Shown: positions 43,549 through 54,300 of the stretch, one piece after another
Layout of the letters: each line of letters starts with the position of its first letter
Numbering within the stretch: the stretch's first letter is position 1
Origin: Xiphias gladius
Lineage: Eukaryota; Chordata; Actinopteri; Istiophoriformes; Xiphiidae
Assembly: GCF_016859285.1 (NCBI RefSeq)
Contig: NC_053409.1
Span: 20,469,976 to 20,533,975 of the forward strand
DNA length: 64,000 nt
Direction of reading: 5' to 3'
Program-made: the position numbers and the translations under genes
The notes under the pieces: generated by a model
The model's database searches: none
Told to the model about the DNA's origin: nothing
The model's input: the letters and a program-made list of their open reading frames with translations, nothing else

Positions 43549-44636
43549 GCGCCTGCAACGTGAGCAGAGGTTCAAAGACTCTGTTGGAAAGCCGTGATTT
43601 CTCTGTGAAAGATGGGAATTCCTGCAGCACAGCCAGTTTGCTGCCCTTCAGCACCTTGAGAGAGCATGTAAAATTTACAGCCTTGCCTCACGGAGGTCGT
43701 CAGCATTTGGTCACTTTTCTGTGTGCAAACCACTCGCACAAAGCATTGGGCAAGTTAGATATTCATTTCTTCAGCACAGCAGGTTTCTGAACCAATGGTG
43801 ACTATCCAGAAAAAAAAAAAAAAAAAACCATAGATGTAGGTAGTGGTAATGATAGCTTGTTGGCAAGTGCAGTTCTTTTATTGAGAGTGTTGCCTCTGTG
43901 AAATGCTAGGAACAGCCATTCTAACACTCAGAACACAGCCATATGGTATTTTTGCTTATTCCTGATATTTCTTGCTATCTAAGCACTTTTCACTCCTCAG
44001 TTTTGTCACTGTGGAATTAGAATAGGTCAAGTCGCCGTTTGCGCCAAGAACACAAGATCTTTGGGTGTTAGTTCAAGTTCCATTCCTGCATAAACTCCTA
44101 TGTGACCCTCTGATTTTGTGAAGTATAGCAATCACATATTTCAAAGCTGCTAAGGAACTTAGTTTCCAAAGACTTTGCTTCAGTTTTGTGAGTGATGTTT
44201 TAGAAAATACAATGCACAAAGCGTTTCTTGCACTGACAGTTGCTCTGTTTGATATTGCGCAGTCACTTTAAAAAGCAACGTTTGAGACGTAGAGGTTAAG
44301 TGAGTTTATTATAATAAAAGCATATAAAAACATGTATCTGATCATCAATATTTGATCTTACAGTTTAAGTATTGCTTATGACTATCACTTGTTAACCTGT
44401 TGAAGTCAAAATACGCCATATTTGATTAAAGTTGATACTATGCTGCGTCTCTGCCTTGTTTTTCAGTTAACATGTTGACTGTAATTAACATGAAAACAAT
44501 GAAATAAAAAATAAAAAAATCACATTAAAGCACCAAACACGATAATAAAAATGCTTTTTTGTCCATACAGTGTATGGATGTAAACGCCTCATACAGTCCA
44601 CACTGTGCACATCTCTCTGTATTTGTATTGAGAAAG
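43549..44636. other. Shared 3' spacer between convergent map7 and the ARM-repeat gene
   Basis: About 1.1 kb with no coding sequence, holding the 3' UTRs of both neighbours. An A-run lies at 43811-43827. A palindromic poly(A) signal lies at 44305-44318, and a second AATAAA for map7 occurs near 44503. Confidence 0.6.
44305..44318. terminator. Bidirectional (palindromic) poly(A) signal
   Basis: TTTATTATAATAAA is its own reverse complement. It supplies AATAAA at 44313-44318 for map7 on the + strand and AATAAA (TTTATT at 44305-44310) for the armadillo gene on the - strand. The distances from the two stop codons are about 760 and 330 bases. Confidence 0.6.
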
Positions 44637-47600
44637 TCAAGGGTTAACGGAGGATGGAGAAAGAGGCTGAATCATTTGGAGCAGCCGTCTGGTTTGCTCT
44701 GTCTGCGCATGCACCTTCCTGAGCGCTATCTCCAGCTCAGTGTTAGCCAGCAGAGATGAAAAGTCTCCATCTGCAGGGGAAGACAGCACAAAGGAGTTAA
44801 GAACCCTAGACATACAATGGATGACTATTTTAGATTGGCTTAGGGGCATCTTCTATGATCAGAAAATCGAAAAAGTGCTGTAGTACCCTCAGTTGCTGAA
44901 TACATAAATGTACAACAAATACCAACCTTTCTTGAGGTTGAATATTGTCACTATGCTGAGCTGCTGGAATTTAACATCTTTCTTTTTGAGAAATACCAGC
45001 AGGTAGTCCGACATCGTAACGTAATGAGGTCTCAGCAACCTGATGATCTCCTCTAAGAGAACAGTAGCGTGGGAACATATGAAATAATTGTAAAATAATA
45101 CACAACAAAAACGGATTATTTGATGTTATGTAGTACTTGCGCATTATATTACCAGTCATTTCTAGTTTGCTCATGATGGCTGCACAGTTATATGACAACA
45201 GGGGATTTTGTATTTGCCCAGACAGCTTCACCAGTCCTGAGACGACTTCTGCTGTTATTGTCGCTGACAGGTTAGACCTGAGTGCATCTGAAACAGTAAG
45301 AAATTGTAAACAAAACTGTGTTTGCCAATAGTTTTTTTTTTTTTAATTAAAAATCTGAAGCACATTTTCCAATACAGAACAGACACGGTAATTCACGTCC
45401 GGGTCACTCACCCCAGGTCATCAGGCGACGCAAGCATGATGTCACATGCAGCAAGGTGTCATCTGACAGGGCGGGACACAAAAGGGCCCAGAGGAGTCCT
45501 GATAAGCAAAGACTTTCCATCGCAGCCTAGATAATGATGGAATTCAACATGACTTTAGCGAGAGTTCGTCCATCTCAGGCACTGTGCACGCACAATTCAC
45601 GTGTTTACCGCAGACGCGAGACAGGAAATCGGGAGTTAAAACCCTTGGCGTACCTGCCGACCCATGCAGGAGCTACACAGGTTAGTGATTATCACACAGC
45701 TGTGTGTGATTATAGCCGAGCTGGACCTGTGATGATGAAGCAGCTGACCGATGTCATCCAGCAGTCCTTCACCCACGAGGAAGTCCTGGAATCAAACCAC
45801 AGAAATAGTATCAACGTTTGGATTTTAATAGAATAGTTCCCTTACACCTGCAGTCACTTTTTTTTCTGACATAGTAATGTGCCCGAACTCTGACTCGACA
45901 TCAAAGGGAAGGAAAGAAAAATAATTCGACCACTTCACAGCTGCAACATACCACAGATAGCTACCAGCTTCATCATTATTATGATGCTGCTTTGTGGGAA
46001 ATCATACATTGTTTGGTGGGTGTGCAGACAGTGTTGACAGGAGTGTTACGGCTGGCTCTGTCCATGCAGCACTAGAGGTTTTCAGGAGCGCCTTCAGAGG
46101 CAGCACACAGTCCAGCTCCATCAGCTGCTCCTGGATCAGAACTGCACATAAAATTGACAAACAGTACCTGCATCCTACACGATGACAATTTCAGTTATTA
46201 TTGACTGTAATTACCATTCTTTGAGAGTGTTTTTAGGCATCTGCATGCTTGAGCTGAATTCTAAAAATGGAATAAAAAGAGATTTTTAATCAAACATTGT
46301 TTACCTTGAAATTCAGATAATCACCCACGTAAGTCCCATTTACCTTTTGTACAGAGGAAGACGTGAGAGTCAGAAGAGACTTTAGCAAATAATGACCCCC
46401 CATGCTGAGCAACTTCGGGTGATGCTCCTGGGTAGCAGCGATGTTGCGCAGAGCAGTGCAGCTGCAAAACTGAACCTCTGAATCTGAGGACTGCAGCAGA
46501 AGAACCAAGACAGGAACACCTCCTGCTTGACACAAGATCCTTGTTGACCAATCTGGAAAAAGAGGAGAACGTTTAACATTTTCTGGCAAAGTAACACTGG
46601 AAAGACATTGGAAGAAAAACAAGAAGAAAAAAAAAACAGCTTTTGGTTTTAAGAAGATTGTGTGAACAGTGATGTTCAAAAGGAAACTATCCCACCTGAC
46701 TGTGTGAGATGTAACAGAGCCCAGGTTGCATTCTGTTGCACCTGAGGGTCATAGGATTTTGCTAAAGCCAACAGTGGTATGATTCCATCCACCATGATAG
46801 CATCTCTGTTTGACTCTGTACGAAACGGAAGAAAAACACACATGCTCAGCTCATCTACGAAGAACTTCTCTATTATGCTGTCTCTTTGGAGTCATACACA
46901 CGATAAAATTTTGCGCAAGCCATGGAGGCTTTCCACAGCTTGGATGCTGTCTGGAAACATGCAATCTAATTTCCATCCCCACATGCATATGTTCTTAAAG
47001 CAAGACCAGGATGAATGAGACTAGACGGTTCACAGGGGCATTTTTTGAAGCACGTGAGACGCATTTAGTTTTTTTCTATTTCACCTCTGTCACCACCTCC
47101 ATCACCTGTCTCTTGCAGCAGAAACTCGTACAGAATTTGTGGCAGTGTGCAGAATTACAGGAACATATGCAGTTACTGCTATCGTCAGGGAAGAATTTGA
47201 GTAAGACAAATACACTGCCACTATCAAAGTCTCCTGTAACCCCAAACACAGTAAGTAGCTACTGTGTTTGGTAGCTACGGTAAGTGGCATATTAACAATA
47301 TGCTGTACAAATATGCCAATTCCTACGTTTTCTATGTAGCTTCACTTATATTTGTTTTTCTCTCTTTAAAATAAGTTTAACACAAAAGCAAATAACATAC
47401 TTTCTAGATTCTCTATAGTAGGAACTATTAAAAACAGTTTTTTAAAAGCTCTGTCTGTGCAGACCTGAGGAGGCCAGCATGACGACGCAGGCACAGGAGT
47501 GACACTGAGCGGTGGCATCACCAGTCTGGAACAACTCCAGTATGGGCACCAGCATCCCCATTTCAACCACCAACTCTTTACACACTGAAATCAGATTTCA

Positions 47601-49222
47601 TGGACAGTGATTATGACCATCTGATCCACATAGACTGTGAGATTTCAGTTGGAGGCCGTGAGACGGTGTTGATTTTACCTATTAGTGAAGTTCAGGATTA
47701 TGAATCAACAAACAACGTTTTCTTTTTTAAATACCTCATGGCTCTTATCTCTTACCATTATTCTTTACTAACAGATTGACCAAGGAGAGAGAGATATTCT
47801 TTAGCACATCCAGGTCAGTTGATAAAAGTAAAGCCAGGACTGGCTCCACGAAGGCATCTGGCAAGGGAGATTTCACTGTAACACACAAATACAGGAGGCA
47901 AAAAAACAATTTGTTGAGTCAGTTCACCTTCTTGTCTGTTGTTTTACAATAGACAATAATGATCTAAAGGTTCAACAAAATCTGAATTTGCCATCAGTCT
48001 TAATGGCTAAAGCCATATGTTAGAAATTTAGATAATATATCTGGCAGTTGGTTTCAAGTTCGAGTCCTAAAAGAAATATTCTTCCCGTGTCCTATTAACC
48101 TCAACAAAGTAAACAGGAATCTGTCAGCCAACTCCTGTTAGGAAAATATGTGGTCACCCATTTAGATACTACAGGTCAAACCCTGCATCGAGCCTGTCAC
48201 CACGATGATCTGACAAGAAAACTTTGAGAAAACTTTGAGTTTTTTGCTCAAACTCTCTGCAAACTTTCCTTAAATAAAGTGATTGTATTTATCCTGAACT
48301 CCATGCATGGACGTTATCTGCCAACCCTGGAAAAAAAAAAAAAAAATACAGTTGAAAATTTGCATGATACTGGTCGCACCCCTTAGAGAGCTTATCTTAG
48401 CAGTGAGTGATATGAGAAACCTGAGGTGCAAACAATAGTCTCATTTTTACGTGCCACTGATCTGCAAGTCATTTCCATCCTGCAGAATGTCAGGCGCCAC
48501 ATAAGACTCCGCTTGTTTTTCTTTACTCACAGTGATGACTGAGATGTAAATAATACATGGCTGCAGTCATCTGCAGGTCGGCGTTTTCTGAGGCTGCAAG
48601 TCTGTTCAGTGCTCGTAGACCTTCCTGACTGAGCAGTTGGGTTTCATCGTCTAAGAGGACAGACAGATTAACAACGGTGAACATCCCCAAATTTAAGAGC
48701 TGATGGATCTAACATCAAACACTTTTCTGCTTTATTCGGATTTTGTACATGATTTGTGTAAATGCCAAGCACATGATTTTTTTTAAATTTTTTGTAAAAA
48801 CAACAGAATAGAATAATTTGTTTTCTTAAGACAAAAAGAGACTGTTGATGTAACTTTTAGTTTGATATCCTAAATTTGAATGACAGATGGGTAAACTTTG
48901 TTTCCTCTGTTAAAAAAAAAAAAAAGACAGGTAATGTGCATAAAGGTGTGTTTCCCCTCCACAACAATACTGCTTTATAACAAAGAAAATCCATGTCCAC
49001 AAAGTTCCTACCATACAGGAGGTGTAAAGAGGGCAACTCTTGAGTCGTCCTCCTGGGGAAGCTCCGCTCAGGTGTATTCCTAAAGCAGGTGCACTGAGAA
49101 AGCTCTCTGAGCACGTCCCTTATTTTTTGCTCAAACTCTCTGCAAACTCTCCTCAGATGGGCGCTGAGTTCTTTGAGAACTCGCGAGCAACTCGCACAGA
49201 GGCCCGAGGCCATGGCTTGCAT
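44637..49222 (-). CDS. Armadillo-repeat (Vac8-like) protein, unassigned
   Basis: Thirteen exons in transcript order: 49012-49222, 48531-48650, 47756-47875, 47465-47584, 46696-46815, 46344-46552, 46215-46260, 46008-46141, 45696-45785, 45412-45526, 45153-45287, 44927-45052, 44637-44770. The total is 1,680 bases, 559 residues. The middle is a solenoid of about 40-residue ARM repeats with hallmark helices ([56 protein letters not shown]). This most resembles the Vac8/armadillo family of adaptor proteins. The N terminus is Cys/Arg-rich ([20 protein letters not shown]). The tail is helical. Two near ATGs (49222, 49213); the upstream one was chosen. The 45696 donor (TGT|GTGATA) is weak but required by phase. 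It is divergent from ahi1 and convergent with map7. Function not inferable beyond protein binding. Confidence 0.85.
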
Positions 49223-49449
49223 CTCGCGCAGAAGCGCATGGCACCTGCCTGTTACGCACAAACCTGCACTTGGACACGCCCACGGCGGAGGTCACCTGAC
49301 TGTAATGTAAATTACACCTCGGCGTTGCAGCGCATCACACGGTTCAGACCCTTCACAGACCCTTGTGTAGCTGGGTGGTTTCACACTGCAGTAAATCATT
49401 TTATGCCCTTATCTCATGTTTTGTTTGTAAAATCTTTCGCTTAAATGAC
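49223..49449. promoter_or_regulatory. Probable promoter of the armadillo gene
   Basis: Upstream of the armadillo start codon on the minus strand, with GC-rich patches (ggacacgcccacggcggagg near 49271) and CpGs. No TATA box recognised. Inference from position. Confidence 0.35.
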
Positions 49450-50330
49450 AGTGGTGTAAAGTAACTGAGGACATTTACTCAAGTATTGCACCTTAGTACA
49501 ATTTCTTTAATTCCGGTTTAGATTTTAAAATTAAGATTCTGCAAGATATTCGTCAGGGAATGTACATTTGATTTTCAGGAATTTTCTTGGAATTTTTTTT
49601 ATTTACATAGTTTGTAATCTACACGGGCAATAAAGTGGAACTATTATTTTATTGATCATGTATTTTTTAAACTACAAGATGTGGAGGAAAGCTCATAAAA
49701 TACAGCGCATTGTTAAAGATTAAATCAGTGGTTTCCAACGTTTTTGATTTGTGAAAAGTAATTTAGAAAAAACAGTATTTGGAGCCTGTTGTCACAGATT
49801 TCTGTGAGTTGTAAGCAGTTCTACTAAAGAGTGATTTCTCCTCTTTAAATAACTGTGATCATCCAAAATTTCCCAACAAAATCAAAGATTAGAGAAAGTC
49901 CAAAGAAATAAAATATAAATTTGTGTTGCAGAACTTTGTTTTCTTTCTTCTCCACTCTGTTAATCACCTCACGGCCCCTCAGATTTATCTTGTGACTCTT
50001 TGGAGAGACTGACCCGCAGGTTGGGAGCCAGTTGACTAAAATACCTAACCGTAAATAAACTAGCTCCCCCTCGACCAGCTACAACAGTAAAAGGCTGCTT
50101 ATGCATTGTTGCACCAGTATTAACAATCTGTAATGTAACATATAATCATATATCAGTTACAGGGGACATTTTAATGCACAACAAGCTCTTTTACTTTGAT
50201 ACTTTAAGTACATTTTGCTGATAATTCTTCTGTACTTTTACTTACGTAGCATTTTGAAAGCATGACTTTTACTTTTAATGGAGTATTTTGAAGCTCTGGT
50301 ATGTGGTAAGTAACGGATCTGAGTACACAC
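49450..50330. repeat. Dispersed teleost repeat, copy 2
   Basis: Begins 'cagtggtgtaaagtaactga' with 'tttactcaagtattgc', and ends 'gtggtaagtaacggatctg'. Internal blocks match 1-660 in the same order: 'cagtggtttccaac', 'accagctacaaca', 'gtacattttgctgataatt', 'cttctgtacttttactta'. It occupies most of the intergenic space between the armadillo gene and ahi1. No transposase frame. Confidence 0.65.
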
Positions 50331-50639
50331 TACAGCTTACTTATATATTTATTGTTTATTTTGTTGAATTCGTGTATATATTTTGCTCTTTCTTTGTTGG
50401 TGTGGGTTAAAGCTTCCTCTATATTATGTATAGCCAAATTGTACTCCATCATATATTTTGAATTATCTCATTCTCATGAGCTGTTTCCCTGTGTTCAATT
50501 GTTGTTGTTTTTTTTAAGTCTTTATCTGAAGTCACGTCACGTAAATGTTTTGAGTAAAAAAGTGCATTGAATGTTTAAAGCTGCAGAAATTGGAAACACA
50601 CACGTAATACCTCAAAAATGCCCGTTACTTATTCACTTC

Positions 50640-50905
50640 TTTTTTTATGAGTATGTCGTTTCCATGGTTAAGACGCTGAGGTTGTTTTGAGGTTTGTTAC
50701 GTAATGACGAGGCTTCTGTCCTCACATTTCATTGGTGAATTCGCTGTTTGTGTCTGTGCGTCACGAACACAGCGGTGACGCTCCGCCCCGGCGTGCACCC
50801 GTGCTGTGGTTGACTTGGAAACCGTCGCTGCGTCGGTGTCGAAGTTGGAGGACGGCACAATCACTGCAGGGTAGAAACACGCAGTTAGTCCTAACTAACT
50901 CCTCT
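50640..50905 (+). promoter_or_regulatory. ahi1 promoter and noncoding first exon
   Basis: CpG-enriched block upstream of ahi1. It includes an RFX X-box-like element GTTTCCATGGTTAAG at 50658-50672 (left half good, right half degenerate) and the palindrome TTACGTAA at 50697-50704. A CCAAT box in reverse (ATTGG, near 50730) and GC-box-like CCGCCCC near 50775 follow. A noncoding first exon probably ends near the gtagaa or gtaagt-like sequence around 50870 and splices to the acceptor tttttag before 51290. X-boxes commonly control ciliary genes, which fits jouberin. Confidence 0.5.
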
Positions 50906-51290
50906 CCCGCTTTTTAAATCCATTTATGCGGGGTTTTTTTTTTAAGAGCCAGACTGTCTGTTGACGAACCTAAATCTTGCTGTGCCAAACGTAATAAGTT
51001 AACAATGCCACTTAGCTAACGTTAGCATCTAGCAAGCTAGCTAAAGTTGCTAACGTTACCTGGCGGTCTCACAGCGGCTGTTTTTTTCTAACATTTCTAA
51101 ACATAAGCAGATTCCAAAGAAAATACGGTGCGGTTTTGTTCCACTCTATTCCTCCAAATTAAACTTGCATTAAATAGTTAGCCCAGCCGAACTAAGCGAA
51201 TTGTGTGGGCACGCTACAAACCATTGCTGGATCATCCAGCAGAGATTTTGTTGTGCAACGTTAACGTTATCCCTGTTTTTTATTTTTAGG

Positions 51291-51356
51291 ATGAAAGCCT
51301 CCCTCCCTGGATTACTCTCCCTTTGCACTCAGAATGACAGACATTGCGGTGCCTGA
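51291..51356 (+). promoter_or_regulatory. Upstream ORF in the ahi1 leader
   Basis: The first ATG after the acceptor at 51288-51289 opens a 21-codon frame whose TGA (51354-51356) ends two bases before the ahi1 ATG at 51359. A second upstream ATG at 51334 opens another frame that crosses the splice junction and stops at 51955-51957, overlapping the ahi1 start. Both could reduce or tune translation of ahi1. Seen directly in sequence; effect is inference. Confidence 0.6.
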
Positions 51357-51358
51357 GG

Positions 51359-54300
51359 ATGCCAGCAGGTGATTTTTATACTGTTCCTTCAACACACCAG
51401 TGGTAGAGGTACTTGGATAGTTTGGTTACTTTAGTAAAAGCTGTAATGCCACAGTGTAAAAATGCTCTGCTACAAATAAAAGTACTTGAAGTATCAAACG
51501 TAAAATGATTTATATTTCAGAATACATCCTTTCAGAGTCTTACATTATCATACATATATAATGTAAGACTACATATATAGCAGTGTATTATTATTATTAA
51601 TTATGCAAATCTTAAGCAGCATTTTAATGCTGTAGCTGATTGAGGTGGGGGGGTATTTTAAACTGTTTTATACACTTTAGGGTAATTTAATATATGCATT
51701 TTTTTAATTTTTTGATGATGTATGGACATATATAAATGTTGTGAAGTAAAAAGCACAATATTTCAATCTGAAATGTGATGGAGCAGAAGTAAAATGGAAA
51801 TACTCGAGAAAAGTACAAGTGCCTCAAAATTGTACTTAAGTACACTAAATGTGCCCTTCACTGCAGCAACACACACTGCTTTGATCATGTAGCGATCTCA
51901 CCGTAGCCAGCCCAATCCCACTTCTTATTAATGATGGAGTAACCTTTTTACAGGTGAGAGTGAAGACCGGGCAAAGACCCGGGAAAGATTCAATGAAGTG
52001 TTCAAGAAATACACTGAATCAGAGAAGAAAAAGTTGAAGAAGAAAAATACTCAGGAGACCATTGTGGTATGTGTTCTAATATGTGCAGTTCTACCTTCAA
52101 AGATGGAGAACATCACACCAGATTTCCAAGATCTGACAGTTTAAATGCTTAAAAGAAAAATATCCAGCACTCGCAGAACATGTCTTAAAACCATTTTTGA
52201 ATCATCCTCGTAGATTCAGTATTCTGTATGCAGCAGAACATACACATTAAGTTCATCTCCTTCCTCTAAAATATACTGATGGCAATGAAAGCCAGTTTTA
52301 ATCATTGAAATTTCATTAAAGGGGAAGAAAACAACATATATACTGACATTTCTTTGCTCTCCGATTTCCCTCCCTTTAGCTTCAGAATCTAAAAAAGAAT
52401 CTCAACCTCGAGAAGGACACAGAAGAGGATGAGACAATCCTCCAGAACACATATCACCCTGAACAGGGCAGCCCTCGCTACACCAAGAACAAAAGGAGAG
52501 AAAGGGAAATAGCTGAAAAGGTTAATATCAACAACAGTAGAAACCAAGAGGAGATTCAAACATCAAAAGCAAAGAGGAAAAGTAAGAGGGAGCTTCCCTC
52601 CCTCCCCTTACCCGAGGACACCACAGGTTACATCCAGAAGGATACAGATGCCGCCAAGTCTGAGATTGCTTTTGAGCCAGATGATATTGGTGTTGGAAAG
52701 GAACCAAAGCGGAAAAGTAAGAAGGGGAAAAGCAAAGGAGATACAGAGGCCAAAGCAGAAGGCCAGGTAGAAGATGCTGAGGACAAGCTGCTGCATGAAT
52801 ACCAGCAGCAGATTGCACAGGAGGAAGAGAGGTCTCCGAAGAAGACAAGGGTCAAGAAAGAAGAAGAAAGTGTTGTCTCCCAAAATGTTACACTGAACAA
52901 TGATGTTGGGAAGAAGAAAAAGAAGAAGCTAAAATCTGTAGTCACAGAGTCAGACTTTGGGTGTGTGTACCTTTTAATATACTATATGTAGATTTGTTGT
53001 TTTTTACATTAAGCTATAAGACTACAGCGTAATGTCTTTTGGCAGATATTGAAGCACGATTTAATACTTTTTGTTCCACCAGGGATCAGGTTGAAAGTGC
53101 AGACCAGGATGCTGATGTGGAAAACGAAACAGAATCCAAGGGAAAGAAGAAAAAGAAGAAGAAAAAGCATGGTAACTGGATGTTAATTTTCATTTTAATT
53201 TCATTTTAATGGTCAGAAAATCATTTATAAGTTTCATTAAAATGTCGGTACAGTGTATAATGTTGATGAATTTCATGTTTTTTATTTTCCCCGTTTTTCA
53301 GTTGTCAAAGAAGAGAGTGAAACTGAGGCAGAAGTACCACAGAAACCAACATTTGATGACAGCCTTGTGCTGGGAGTGAATGTTCACAGAACAGATCGCC
53401 TCAAAACGGACCTACTTCTCTCACACCCAATGGTGAAGATCCATGTTGTTGATGAAATCACTGGACAGTATGTGAAGAAAGAAGACTGGTGAGAATGTAC
53501 ACTCTCACACACTACTTTTATGCATATAATTTTAATGTAAAATTGTGTTTTCACATCTGTCTTTGCATGATCCCAGTTGTGTCTCTATTGCCCGGTACAT
53601 TCATTTGTTAGATACTTTATCATAACCTAAAACATTAGTGCCACAGTTAAGCTGTGTTTTAGTCAAATCATGGTGTGCAGTAAAATTATTTTAAGGTCTC
53701 ATTTCAGTGTAAGCTGGGGGTTGTTTTAACACGTTTGAATGAAAATAAAATATACAGTAAACACTGTGTGGCTTCAGGTTTTTGTGTTTGCTTGTTGTGC
53801 ATTAATATGTCTTTGTCTTGTTTTTCATAGCCATCGGCCAGTGTCCTCATTTTATGAGCAAGAGAATGTTGACCACATTCTCCCCATCATGACTCAACCT
53901 TTTGACTTCAGGAAAAACAAATCAATCATCCCTGAGTGGCAGGAACAGATCATCTTCAATGAACGCTTTGGTTACTTTGTCGAACAACTTGAGGAAAGTC
54001 CCAGGGTCATACTTTTCTTTGAAGTAAGACACATTTCATTTAGAAATAATTGGCCAATTTTAACGTAGCTGTCAATAATTGTTTTTCATTGAAATGTTTT
54101 TGTAAAGATCCTGGAATTCATAACCATGGAAGAAGCAAAAGCCAACTTTGATGTAGACAAACATGAACGAGGATTCAGGAAGATTGCATGGGCATTCCTC
54201 AAGGTACTGTATTTTGCCTTGACACTTAGAAAAAAAGACCATTCTTGCTTAATTTTAATTGCTTATTTTCAACCTTATTTTATATTTCCCCTTGTTTAGC

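Noticed and set aside
45727-45785. Donor CACAG|GTCCAG considered for the armadillo exon
   Set aside because: It leaves phase 2, after which the next exon reads into stops; the donor at 45696 keeps phase 0 and an open frame.
51334-51368. ATG at 51334 considered as the ahi1 start
   Set aside because: It reads into a TGA right after the splice to exon 51954; the ATG at 51359 is in frame and matches the family N terminus.
52528-52945. Three long minus-strand ORFs opposite ahi1
   Set aside because: Antisense of the Lys/Glu-rich exon 52380-52960; Phe/Leu/Ser-rich and overlapping in all frames.
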